A stretch of 64,000 nt of DNA from Enterobacter wuhouensis (GTDB lineage Bacteria > Pseudomonadota > Gammaproteobacteria > Enterobacterales > Enterobacteriaceae). This document shows, one piece after another, positions 44,719-52,755 of the stretch; position 1 is the first letter of the stretch, and every line of letters starts with the position of its first letter. The notes under the pieces were generated by a model that made no database searches, had not been told where the DNA came from, and saw nothing but the letters and a program-made list of their open reading frames with translations. Location of the stretch: contig NZ_SJOO01000015.1 in assembly GCF_004331265.1 (NCBI RefSeq), forward strand, positions 1 through 64,000, written 5' to 3'. Position numbers and translations under genes: made by a program.

Positions 44719-45864
44719 ATGGCCGTATGTAAAAGAAATAACTGCATGGCACAGATCGGCCATTCACCCGCCGAACGGATATTACGGCTATGCCCGGTAC
44801 ATTATCAGGGCAGACAGTTAAATGCAGCCAGACGAACGGAAAGAGCAGCATTAATATGCCAGTATCCCGCCTGTGGCATCAGTATATCTGAAACCCGCAA
44901 TCAGTTTTATTGTTGTAAGGAACATCGGGATAAAGCCCGGAGGTTAATCGATGACGATGCCATTATAAGACTGGTTAAGCACTCTTACTGGATTAACGTA
45001 GAATCAATGCTAAAAAATAATTCCCTTGGACTGGGGAGTATCACCGGTCCGACGGATATTGCAGACCTCATTCGGTTATATCAGCGCAAAGCTGTCCACC
45101 AAAAAACGTATAATATGCTGAACGGGCACAGAGTTGCTGATACGACAAAAAGGTTAATCCCCTGGCTGGATCTTGAGCTATGCCACATTTACCCTAACTC
45201 TAAGGGCGGTGCAAATATCGCCAGAAACATTATCATCGCACCTGCTGCTATAAACCGGATGATGAAGGATGTTATCCCCTGCTGTCAGTCAGGAGTGCTG
45301 AGTGGCATAAAAGCAATGGAAACACCTCAACCGGTTAAATCGACCTTACTGAAAGCGTTAACGGATAAATACGGTTCAGATGCTGTACAGGAAGCATTGT
45401 ACGGAGTTAAGCATCTTGCCTTTGCTGATTTAAATCTGTCACGCAGGCTATTTGACACTGATATTTACGCATTCCCTCCACTAACCCGTCTGTTAAAAGA
45501 GGAAGCCTTACGCCTGAATTTGATGTCACTATGGGAAACGCTGGTTTGTACCGAAGTCAGCGTCTGGCTTAATGCCGGGCCTGCGAATGAATTATTTGCC
45601 GTTGCCGCGTTTCATGCGTTGCTGAACGGCGACGCCGACCACCTGCTGGAGCAATGTTATCGTTTAGTCGATGAAATCAGGGTGAAGCACAAGCGGGGGT
45701 CTCAACAAATCTACGACGAATTTCAGCATATACTCAGCCAGTACATGGCAAAATATTTTCACATTGACACCAGCGATCACAGAGCCTGTAATCTCTTCTA
45801 TAACCGCTTTTTTAGTGTTCCTCCTGTCACAGAGGACGGTGTCTGCGCCATACCGCCTCAGTGA
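44719..45864 (+). CDS. Zinc-finger, HNH-like protein of unknown role
   Basis: 381 residues from the ATG at 44719 (MAVCKRNNCMAQ); the frame is open 25 codons further up, in AT-rich DNA. Two Cys/His clusters: C4, C9, C25 and H28 (CPVHYQGRQ), then CQYPACG with FYCCKEHRDKARR, both able to hold zinc. Further on LELCHIYPNSKGGANIARN..IAPAAINRMM resembles the His and Asn spacing of HNH nucleases. I do not recognise the family. AT-rich. It has terminators or promoters on both sides and no obvious partner. A nuclease role is inferred from the motif only. Confidence 0.6.
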   Translation: MAVCKRNNCMAQIGHSPAERILRLCPVHYQGRQLNAARRTERAALICQYPACGISISETRNQFYCCKEHRDKARRLIDDDAIIRLVKHSYWINVESMLKNNSLGLGSITGPTDIADLIRLYQRKAVHQKTYNMLNGHRVADTTKRLIPWLDLELCHIYPNSKGGANIARNIIIAPAAINRMMKDVIPCCQSGVLSGIKAMETPQPVKSTLLKALTDKYGSDAVQEALYGVKHLAFADLNLSRRLFDTDIYAFPPLTRLLKEEALRLNLMSLWETLVCTEVSVWLNAGPANELFAVAAFHALLNGDADHLLEQCYRLVDEIRVKHKRGSQQIYDEFQHILSQYMAKYFHIDTSDHRACNLFYNRFFSVPPVTEDGVCAIPPQ

Positions 45865-45980
45865 TGCATTTCCTCAGCCTGTGTTCAATAAAATCTCAGA
45901 TATATATCACCCTTCCGAAGTGAAACCGGACCATCGATAAACTCGGGCGAGGTTTACGGTAAATATATTTACTGAACCAC

Positions 45981-46008
45981 GATCAATTTTGTCGATCGGT
46001 TCGATCGA
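45981..46008 (+). promoter_or_regulatory. Palindromic operator before the secreted-protein cassette
   Basis: TCGATCG-GTT-CGATCGA (45992-46008), perfect seven-base arms, preceded by GATCAATTTT. It lies 134 bp before the ATG at 46142. A close relative is at 52490-52526. Regulator unknown. The surrounding region 45865-46141 has no other gene. Confidence 0.5.
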
Positions 46009-46141
46009 ATTTCATCGTTATCCCCTCCTTTTTTGCAGCTATAAAATCCCAACGGGATGCTTATGACTGTCTGTCTTCTACTAAAAAACATGCAGATACC
46101 CTTTCCGGGTAGCGTTTTACGAAAACCAGAGGTGCACAAAA

Positions 46142-46606
46142 ATGAACAGAAAAATGATTCACCCTTTACTACTGACCTGTGCGCTGGTACCGGCAGTGGC
46201 AATGGCCTTCGGTAATCAAACCACCTGGACCCGGGGCTGGGGCCAGGGAGTATCAGAGTTTGTTATCAATGGGGAAAGTCAATCGCAACTGTCTCTGACC
46301 TGTGAGGATTACGGCTCGCAACCGGCCACGGTCATATTCACTGACGCCAGCGGGCATCAGGTCAGTATGGATGAAGATAAAAACCTTCAGGTCAGTATCG
46401 ACGGTGGAGCCCCCATCGACATCAGCGAATCTGGCAGTCGAGTGGGCGGTAATAACCTGGCGCTGGCCTGGGGTCAGCTACGTAATGGCAAACAGGTCTC
46501 AGTAACCGGAGACGGTGTTAAGGATGCCACATTCACGCTGGCTGGGGCAGCAAAGGTATTGCCAGTATTCGGGACCCACGGCTGCGTGGGTAAAGATGCA
46601 CTCTAG
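46142..46606 (+). CDS. Secreted protein, possibly IrmA-like
   Basis: 154 residues with a Sec signal peptide (MNRKMIHPLL...VAMA, cleavage near 22). The mature part starts FGNQTTWTRGWGQGVSEF, is beta-rich by eye and has two Cys (LTCEDYG, HGCVGK) that could form a disulfide. It may belong to the small IrmA-type secreted proteins found in comparable islands; this is a weak recall. AGGTGCAC lies before the ATG. First gene of a cassette with the two genes that follow. Confidence 0.6.
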   Translation: MNRKMIHPLLLTCALVPAVAMAFGNQTTWTRGWGQGVSEFVINGESQSQLSLTCEDYGSQPATVIFTDASGHQVSMDEDKNLQVSIDGGAPIDISESGSRVGGNNLALAWGQLRNGKQVSVTGDGVKDATFTLAGAAKVLPVFGTHGCVGKDAL

Positions 46607-46660
46607 CCTGCATCTGAATTTAATACCTGTTGATTACGTTATTTTTAAAAGGAACAGTTT

Positions 46661-47020
46661 ATGAAATTTAAACACATGCTGGTGCCCGCACTGTTTGCAC
46701 TGTCAGCCTTGGCGCTGGCAGAGCCAACGCCATCCATCAAAGTGGAGACCAGTAATCAGGTTCACCCTGCCGGAACACGCTACGTCACGGTCGTGGTCAC
46801 TGCACTGGATAACACCGTGAAAGTCGAAAATATTGACGTGAACCGGGGAAACTGTCGCATTGCCAACCAGAAATATCTGTACTCCAGCAATAAAGAAACT
46901 ATTTTGCCTGCTACCCTGCGTTACGGGCAGTCCGTCAGCGTGAGTTTTTACAATAACTGCGTGGCTTCAGAAGTCGTCGTCACTACTGATAAGGGGGGAT
47001 GGCGTTACACTTACCACTGA
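46661..47020 (+). CDS. Small secreted protein
   Basis: 119 residues, signal peptide ending SALALA with cleavage near 20. Mature part of about 99 residues, Thr/Val-rich, likely an immunoglobulin-like beta sandwich, with Cys in GNCRIAN and NNCVASE. AAAAGGAAC precedes the ATG. Family not recognised. 54 bp after the previous secreted protein gene. Confidence 0.65.
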   Translation: MKFKHMLVPALFALSALALAEPTPSIKVETSNQVHPAGTRYVTVVVTALDNTVKVENIDVNRGNCRIANQKYLYSSNKETILPATLRYGQSVSVSFYNNCVASEVVVTTDKGGWRYTYH

Positions 47021-47105
47021 GTCCCCCGCCCCTGATTAACGTTTCCCAACCTAAAAAATTCCACATGACCAATGGGCTGCCGCTGCGCAGTCCAGAGTAA
47101 ATCCT

Positions 47106-47318
47106 ATGACCTTTCTGAAAATGCTGGTGACGACCCTGGCCCAGGCACTGACCTGGTGCGGCGGGCATCAGGCCCGTCAATTTATTGAAATTCGTCTGCG
47201 TCAGGCAGGCTACGATGACAGCAGCATTGATACAGCCCGGGAAGCGGTCACGTTGCTGGTCACTGCACTTATCACCGCCCTGATGGCGCAGATACTGAAG
47301 ATTCTGGATACGCTGTAA
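47106..47318 (+). CDS. Small membrane protein
   Basis: 70 residues with one predicted TM helix (about 46-66, AVTLLVTALITALMAQILKIL) and an amphipathic front part. Not recognised. Last gene of the cassette, with a terminator behind it. A GTAAATCCT stretch precedes the ATG, so the ribosome site is poor. Confidence 0.5.
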   Translation: MTFLKMLVTTLAQALTWCGGHQARQFIEIRLRQAGYDDSSIDTAREAVTLLVTALITALMAQILKILDTL

Positions 47319-47353
47319 TCCCGCCCTATCCGTTCATTGAGAACAACACATCC

Positions 47354-47391
47354 AGCCCCTGCCTCCTCACGGAGCAGGGGCTTTTGCTTTT
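47354..47391 (+). terminator. Terminator after the secreted-protein cassette
   Basis: AGCCCCTGC / GCAGGGGCT arms followed by TTTTGCTTTT. Confidence 0.85.
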
Positions 47392-47424
47392 ACGCCTTCA
47401 GATTAATCAGATGAGGAATCAACT

Positions 47425-48246
47425 ATGCGATTAGCCAGCCGTTTTGGTCGGGTGAACCAGATTCGCCGTGACCGTCCCTTAACCCACGAAGAACTGATGC
47501 AACATGTCCCCAGCGTCTTCGGGGAAGACAAGCACGACTCCAGAAGCGAAAAGTACACCTACATACCCACTATTACCCTGCTGGAGAACCTTAAACGTGA
47601 AGGGTTCCAGCCATTCTTTGCCTGTCAGTCACGAGTGCGCGACCAGAGCCGACGGGAACATACAAAGCATATGCTGCGCCTGCGTCGTGCCGGTCAGATA
47701 AACGGTCAGCAGGTACCGGAAATCATCATTCTGAATTCGCACGATGGCGCATCAAGTTTTCAGTTACTGCCGGGAATATTCCGAAGCGTCTGCACCAATT
47801 CGCTCGTTTGCGGACAGTCGTTCGGCGAGATCCGCGTGCCACACAGGGGCGACGTTGTCGGGAAGGTGATTGAGGGGGCCTATGAGGTTCTCAGCGTCTT
47901 TGACCGGGTGGAAGAGAAACGTGACGCCATGCAGTCCCTGCAACTCCCGTCACCCGCACAACATGCACTGGCTACAGCGGCGCTGACATACCGTTTTGGG
48001 GAAGAGTACCAGCCAGTAACCGAAGCGCAAATTCTTGCACCCCGCCGCTGGCAGGACGAGAGCGATGACCTGTGGACCACTTACCAGCGCATTCAGGAAA
48101 ACCTGCTGAAAGGCGGGCTAAGTGGCCGTACCGCGCAGGGTAAACGTACCCACACCCGCGCAGTAAACGGGATTGATAGCGACGTTAAGTTAAACCGTGC
48201 GCTCTGGGTGATGGCGGAAAACATGATGGAGCTGTTGGGCAGGTAA
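47425..48246 (+). CDS. DUF932 protein (YfjQ/YafZ family)
   Basis: 273 residues, the usual length of the CP4-type DUF932 proteins YfjQ and YafZ. Opens MRLASRFGRVNQIRRDRPL. Includes the conserved HDGASSFQLLPGIFRSVCTNSLVCG region. Function unknown; a phage-derived backbone gene that commonly sits before the antirestriction gene, as here. Confidence 0.85.
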   Translation: MRLASRFGRVNQIRRDRPLTHEELMQHVPSVFGEDKHDSRSEKYTYIPTITLLENLKREGFQPFFACQSRVRDQSRREHTKHMLRLRRAGQINGQQVPEIIILNSHDGASSFQLLPGIFRSVCTNSLVCGQSFGEIRVPHRGDVVGKVIEGAYEVLSVFDRVEEKRDAMQSLQLPSPAQHALATAALTYRFGEEYQPVTEAQILAPRRWQDESDDLWTTYQRIQENLLKGGLSGRTAQGKRTHTRAVNGIDSDVKLNRALWVMAENMMELLGR

Positions 48247-48324
48247 TCACCTGCACCCTGCCACCGAAATCAATCCCTGGCCTGAGACCTCCATTTGACA
48301 TATCCATGCATAAGGAAAATTAAC

Positions 48325-48798
48325 ATGACAGATATTATCAATATTAACAATAAGTTAGCTGTTCTGGTTGGCAATGACGGTTCTGAACCAACGCTGACAG
48401 CCACGCCCGTACCGGACGAACAGCGTGTGGAGTTCTGGCCGCAGCACTTTGGTAACATCCCGCAGTGGATAACCCTTGAACCGCAGGTCTTTGCGTGGAT
48501 GGACCGATTCTGCGCTGACTACAGCGGTGGTATCTGGAATTTTTATACTCTCAGCAACGGCGGGGCCTTCATGGTTCCGGAAACGGACAGTGATGCCTTC
48601 TGGTCGCTGTTCAACGCCATGAATGGCAACGCCGCAGACATGAGTGCCGAAGCCGCAGGGATTGCCGTCTGTCTGATGACTTACAGTCATCACGCTTGTC
48701 GCACGGAATGCGACGCCATGACGGAACATTACTGGCGTCTGCGTGACTATGCGCTGCATCAGCCGGAATGTAACGCCATCATGCGCATTATCGACTGA
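48325..48798 (+). CDS. ArdB/KlcA-type antirestriction protein
   Basis: 157 residues from the ATG at 48325 (AAGGAAAATTAAC before it). ArdB family signatures: FWPQHFG.IPQW near 40 and GGIWNFYTLSNGGAFMVPE near 80. These proteins block type I restriction enzymes and help a mobile element survive entry. The CP4-57 counterpart is YfjX. Confidence 0.88.
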   Translation: MTDIININNKLAVLVGNDGSEPTLTATPVPDEQRVEFWPQHFGNIPQWITLEPQVFAWMDRFCADYSGGIWNFYTLSNGGAFMVPETDSDAFWSLFNAMNGNAADMSAEAAGIAVCLMTYSHHACRTECDAMTEHYWRLRDYALHQPECNAIMRIID

Positions 48799-48808
48799 GC
48801 GTCCCGCC

Positions 48809-48883
48809 ATGCTGTATGAACTGTCTCACCTTGATGCCCTGTGGGATGCTCTGGGGAAAACAACGGTCAGAGATGAGGACTGA
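48809..48883 (+). CDS. Short frame, probably a truncated gene
   Basis: 24 codons (MLYELSHLDALWDALGKTTVRDED), 10 bp after the ardB-like gene. It looks protein-like (amphipathic helix) but too short for a known family; perhaps the start of a lost gene. 48884-49038 shows nothing else. Confidence 0.25.
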   Translation: MLYELSHLDALWDALGKTTVRDED

Positions 48884-49038
48884 GAGGTTGTGACCGACGA
48901 ACCCCTCCTGCATGTCCCGACGGGTCCCCCTCTCTTCCATATCTGGGCATGGTTCGAATCCTTACACAACGAGTTCGTTGTTGCCAGGAAACTGTACAAG
49001 ACATCCGTCCCGGATACGTCAACAGACAGGAAAAGCAA

Positions 49039-49521
49039 ATGAATACCACCACAAGTCCCCCCGACAGTGGGGGAATATCTCCCACTGCACAGCGCACCAT
49101 CAGACGCGCTCTGACCCTGCTGGAACGCCAGTTACGTGAGCCCGGAGAGGCATTTACCTCCAGCCATGCAGTTCGCGACTGGCTTCGCCTGCAGCTCACC
49201 ACACTGGAGCGTGAAGTATTCATGGCGCTCTTCCTTGATAACCAGCATCGTCTTATTACCCATGAAACGCTCTTCACCGGCACCATCAACCATACGCAGG
49301 TACATCCCCGTGAAGTGATAAAGGCAGCACTGAAATACAACGCGGCTGCCATCGTGCTTTCACACAATCATCCGTCAGGTTATTCCGAACCCAGCCATGC
49401 CGACAGATTGCTCACTGACCATCTGAAGCAGGCACTTAAACTCGTGGATATCTGCCTGCTGGACCACCTGGTCGTGGGAGGCATGGACATCGTCTCATTT
49501 GCCGAGCGTGGCTGGCTTTAG
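49039..49521 (+). CDS. RadC-family JAMM protein (YfjY/YeeS)
   Basis: 160 residues from the ATG at 49039 (ACAGGAAAAGCAA before it), the same length as CP4-57 YfjY. JAMM/MPN metal motif HNHPSGYSEPSHAD near 116-130. Chromosomal RadC has an extra N-terminal helix-hairpin-helix that is missing here. Function of the short form is unknown; island backbone. Confidence 0.9.
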   Translation: MNTTTSPPDSGGISPTAQRTIRRALTLLERQLREPGEAFTSSHAVRDWLRLQLTTLEREVFMALFLDNQHRLITHETLFTGTINHTQVHPREVIKAALKYNAAAIVLSHNHPSGYSEPSHADRLLTDHLKQALKLVDICLLDHLVVGGMDIVSFAERGWL

Positions 49522-49561
49522 GGAGAGAATAACGATCAGAATCATCAGTAAACGTCAGGCA

Positions 49562-49756
49562 ATGGCGATATACCGCCAGCATTCTGAGTCCCGGCTGTTT
49601 CGCTTCTGTACCGGGAAAAATAAGTGGTCCGGCAGTATCTGCCATTATCACGGCAGGGAAGTGCAGGATATCCCGGGTGTGCTGGCCGTGTTTGCTGAAC
49701 GCCGACAGGACCGCAACAGTCCGTATGTGATTCTGCGCAGCGTCACCCTGAACTGA
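49562..49756 (+). CDS. DUF987 protein (YeeT/YpjJ)
   Basis: 64 residues from ATG 49562 (MAIYRQHSESRLFRFCTGKN); contains GREVQDIPGVLAVFAERR, the core of YeeT (73 residues). The family usually starts with MKIITRGEAM. Here the aligned codons are ATC AGA ATC ATC at 49535, with GGGAGAG at 49521-49527, so the family start codon is replaced by ATC. Either translation begins at 49562 or at an unusual codon. Confidence 0.8.
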   Translation: MAIYRQHSESRLFRFCTGKNKWSGSICHYHGREVQDIPGVLAVFAERRQDRNSPYVILRSVTLN

Positions 49757-49778
49757 CTCACCGTTAAGGAGTACTTAC

Positions 49779-50138
49779 ATGCAGAAAGCAACCCGTGTAA
49801 TCAACCATAACATCGCGGAACCCTGGCGGGGCCTCAGACGCAACATCACACCGTGTTTTGGTGCACGGCTGGTACAGGAGGGTAACCACCTGCATTACCT
49901 TGCTGACCGCGCCAGCATTGCCGGGACATTTAATGAAGCAGATTTACGCTATCTGGACCAGGCATTTCCGGTACTGATGAAGCAAATGGAGCTTATGCTG
50001 GCCAGCAGCGAACTCACTCCCCACATTCAGCGCTGCATCACGCTCCACGCAAAAGGGCTGATATGTGAGGCCGATACCCTCGGCTCCTGTGGCTATTTGT
50101 TCATCGTAATTTATCCGACATCTGCAATAAGCGCATAA
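49779..50138 (+). CDS. cbeA: Antitoxin CbeA (YeeU/YfjZ)
   Basis: Type IV antitoxin that bundles MreB and FtsZ and so offsets CbtA without binding it. 119 residues with the family core ITPCFGARLVQEGNHLHYLADRASI and CEADTLGSCGYLFI. AAGGAG upstream of the ATG. Directly before the toxin gene. Confidence 0.9.
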   Translation: MQKATRVINHNIAEPWRGLRRNITPCFGARLVQEGNHLHYLADRASIAGTFNEADLRYLDQAFPVLMKQMELMLASSELTPHIQRCITLHAKGLICEADTLGSCGYLFIVIYPTSAISA

Positions 50139-50187
50139 ATCCCAAACGCTTTTCCTTAGTCAAACCAGCCAACAAAGAGCTCAAACC

Positions 50188-50562
50188 ATGCAAATACAAT
50201 CCCTGTCCCCTCAAAGGGCGGCCTCGTCACGTCTGTCGTCAGTCGAAAGCTGGCGAAAATTGCTGGAGTATCTGCTGAAACAACACTACGGTCTGATGAT
50301 GAACGACACACCGTTTGGCGACGACAGTGTGATCCAGAAGAACATTGATGCGGGAATCTCACTGTGTGATGCGGTGAATTTTATCGTGGAAAAGTACGGT
50401 CTGGTGCGTACTGACCGTCACGGCTTCAGTGTGACAGAGCAGTCTCCGTTCATCGACAGCATCGATATGCTCCGCGCCCGGAAGGCTACCGGGCTGATGA
50501 CCCGCAAGGGCTATCAAACCGTTACTGACATCACCAGCGGCAGATCCAGAGGAGGGAAATAA
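50188..50562 (+). CDS. cbtA: Toxin CbtA (YeeV/YpjF)
   Basis: Cytoskeleton-binding toxin that blocks MreB and FtsZ polymerisation. 124 residues, same length as YeeV, with QHYGLMMNDTPFGD, GISLCDAVNFIVEKYGLVRTD and MLRARKATGLMTRKGY. 49 bp after the antitoxin gene. Confidence 0.92.
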   Translation: MQIQSLSPQRAASSRLSSVESWRKLLEYLLKQHYGLMMNDTPFGDDSVIQKNIDAGISLCDAVNFIVEKYGLVRTDRHGFSVTEQSPFIDSIDMLRARKATGLMTRKGYQTVTDITSGRSRGGK

Positions 50563-50660
50563 TGACGTTAGCCCTGATCGTTGACGCCGACACCGTCAGC
50601 GATCAGCCCCTCAGGCACCAGCACAACGACTGGTGCTTTTATCAGATATCCATCAGTTGA
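50562..50660 (+). pseudogene. Truncated gene after cbtA
   Basis: The ATG overlaps the cbtA stop (TAATG) and has GGAGGGAAATA before it, so it is a real translation start. The frame ends after 32 codons (MTLALIVDADTVSDQPL...) where the minus-strand glycosyltransferase block begins. It is probably the 5' stub of the small gene that follows cbtA in other CP4 islands. Confidence 0.45.
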
Positions 50661-51097
50661 TACAGATGTTCGCTCAGACAGCGGGTATGGCGGTAACACC
50701 TTAGCGGAGATATCTGTCTGCAGTAGAAGAGGGTGCGGCAGGACGCCACCAGAACATCAGGGGCCGTATCGTCTGCCAGAAGGGAGCTTAATTCCGGGGC
50801 GTTCAGTAAAATGAAACATTTCTCCGGGAGCATACCACCGGCATTCCCTTTCGGAAAATAACCGCCCAGATACAGTAACACGGTCAGCAGCCGGAACTGT
50901 CGGGTGAGTACCGCTTCGGTACCCTGGTAATGTACGGCTATCCACAGGCATTCCCGCAGCATAAATCGCCGGGTTAGTCGGGTGAGGTCACCGCCTTTGT
51001 CATACCAGCGTTCGACGATATCCCTGGCAGAGCGAACTGAGCCATCACCCGTTGTCGCAGTTTGCCACGACCGTGCCAGAAGCGTTGAGATATCCAT
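50642..51097 (-). CDS. Unrecognised protein downstream of a glycosyltransferase
   Basis: 151 residues, not recognised. Helical, cytosolic, six cysteines, with LTRRFMLRECLWIAVHYQG and a Leu-rich centre. Its start is three bases after the glycosyltransferase stop, so the two are co-translated and likely act together. Its end overlaps the cbtA-downstream stub on the other strand. Confidence 0.6.
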   Translation of the reverse strand: MDISTLLARSWQTATTGDGSVRSARDIVERWYDKGGDLTRLTRRFMLRECLWIAVHYQGTEAVLTRQFRLLTVLLYLGGYFPKGNAGGMLPEKCFILLNAPELSSLLADDTAPDVLVASCRTLFYCRQISPLRCYRHTRCLSEHLYQLMDI

Positions 51098-51100
51098 GGA

Positions 51101-52090
51101 TTAACGCCGCAACTGCGAAACGGCTGCGGGAGTATTGCGGACACCTGGCAGATAAATATTGCGAACCAGCTTCAGGAGGAAAAAGACATCGCTCAGGTTG
51201 CTCACGCCGGGTACCAGATGGCGAAAGGCTATCCGCACACGAAAACGCGCCCGGACCGCATGCCGGTCATTCACCCTGCGCCGGTACAGGCCCAGAAAAT
51301 GACGGCTTTCCACCAGCGCATGCCTGACCAGCGCTCGTCTGACAGACCGGTACTGCATCTGTGCGCTGAGTGCCAGAATATCTGCAATCACGTCGCTATA
51401 GCTGAACGCGCGGATATCGTAATAATCCGAGCGGTGGGTAATTGACGCCGGGTTATTCACCCACAGGTAATCCTGTATGTCAGAGAAATAAAACCGGCCA
51501 TCTGCGGCGGCAAGCTGTATCGTCCAGAGAATGTCCTTGTGGCTTTTCCCTTCCTGGAATCGCAGGTCATGCTCGCGAATATACGCTGAACGGATTATCT
51601 GCAGCCACAGATAATGCGGCCATTCCCTCTGGCTGACGCAATGGCGTATCCACTGCTGACCCGTCAGCGTCTGGCCGTAAGGCTGTCTGCGGTGAACGGG
51701 ATGCCGCAGATGTCCGACGCTGTCTGTATGCCGGGCATTGAAAAGGACGACATCGGCCTGTGCTTCGCGTGCTGTGCGCAGCCGCTCCTGCAGAAAATCT
51801 GCCGCAACCCGGTCATCCGCATCCAGGAACACCACCCATTCGCCACGGTAAATCGCCAGTGCAGCATTACGGGCAGCATACACACCCTGATTTTCCTGAC
51901 GAATGAGAATAAGCCGTTCATCTGTAATGGCGCTGAGTACCGTCCATGTTTCGTCGGTGGAGCCATCATCCACAACAATGATTTCAGTACTGAGTGTTGT
52001 TTCGCCAAGCAGTGTATGGACCAGAACCCCGATGCTGTCAGCCGCATTGAAGGCAGGAATGATGACGCTGATATCGATGTTGATTTTCAT
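51101..52090 (-). CDS. Family 2 glycosyltransferase
   Basis: 329 residues, GT-A fold of CAZy family GT2. SVIIPAFNAADSI (8-20), nucleotide-sugar-binding VVDDGSTDET (39-48), and the metal-binding DAD at 90-92 in VVFLDADDRV. The last 100 residues are basic (RRRVNDRHAVRARFRVR), suiting a membrane-surface role. No sugar-nucleotide or polymerase genes are nearby, so acceptor and donor are unknown; modification of LPS, a capsule or a surface protein are all possible. Confidence 0.8.
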   Translation of the reverse strand: MKINIDISVIIPAFNAADSIGVLVHTLLGETTLSTEIIVVDDGSTDETWTVLSAITDERLILIRQENQGVYAARNAALAIYRGEWVVFLDADDRVAADFLQERLRTAREAQADVVLFNARHTDSVGHLRHPVHRRQPYGQTLTGQQWIRHCVSQREWPHYLWLQIIRSAYIREHDLRFQEGKSHKDILWTIQLAAADGRFYFSDIQDYLWVNNPASITHRSDYYDIRAFSYSDVIADILALSAQMQYRSVRRALVRHALVESRHFLGLYRRRVNDRHAVRARFRVRIAFRHLVPGVSNLSDVFFLLKLVRNIYLPGVRNTPAAVSQLRR

Positions 52091-52173
52091 TGAGCAAAGG
52101 GAATGTAAACAGGGGGAAGCTTCAGAGTTGTCACCCCATCAGGGGGCAATAACCTGCCGGGTAAAAAACATTA

Positions 52174-52338
52174 TCAGGAAGAGCGTTCCGGTGATTTTTG
52201 TACAGGTGTGGTTATCACTCTTTTTTCTCTGATTTCCTGGTTAACCACCATCAGACAGTCATCGCAGAACTCTTTATCCAGCCCGAAAATCCGGTCCAGA
52301 ACACCTCTTTTCTTGTTACATCGGGCACATCTTTTCAT
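52174..52338 (-). CDS. Small zinc-ribbon protein
   Basis: 54 residues from the ATG at 52338: MKRCARCNKKRGVLDRIFGL, then CDDC, giving CxxC-N(about 17)-CxxC for one zinc. Rest charged. First gene upstream of the glycosyltransferase, 83 bp away. Not recognised; may be a regulator or adaptor. Confidence 0.55.
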   Translation of the reverse strand: MKRCARCNKKRGVLDRIFGLDKEFCDDCLMVVNQEIREKRVITTPVQKSPERSS

Positions 52339-52755
52339 TCCATCACCTGCTGTCGCATTCCCATGCCGTGCCCGCAAGACAAAAGAAAGCCGACCGCCAG
52401 AAGACAGGAAATAAATTAATAAACAATACGTTAAATGATTTTTTGGGAATTTAGCACAGACACTACCGAGCCGGATAATTCATTTTGTAGATCAATTTTT
52501 ACCAATCGATCGGTTTTATCGATCATCTTTTCACTCTGCATTACACGCCATACGTGTACCTGCATACCCTATCGGAGCGTTCAGTTTGTTAATCTGAAAA
52601 GAATGCTATACCTGCTGGATAGTCAAACCATTCCCGACAACTGACATCATGTGGAATAGAAAACATACAAAAATTATTAGCGCTTTGAATGTCAGCTATG
52701 AGCGAAAAGCGGACGCTGGTGTTATTTAGATAAATTCGACTTCTGTGCTTGTGCA
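52339..52755. promoter_or_regulatory. Intergenic region with a second CGATCG operator
   Basis: At 52490-52526 GATCAATTTTT is followed by ATCGATCGGTTTTATCGATC, a near copy of the operator at 45981-46008 in the same orientation. It lies 152 bp upstream of the zinc-ribbon gene on the minus strand. The remaining bases (52527-52755) hold no gene I can see and separate island-like genes from the metabolic block. Confidence 0.45.

Noticed and set aside
52660..52755. Decayed right attachment site
   Set aside because: The sequence around here does not resemble the ssrA 3' end beyond a few bases.
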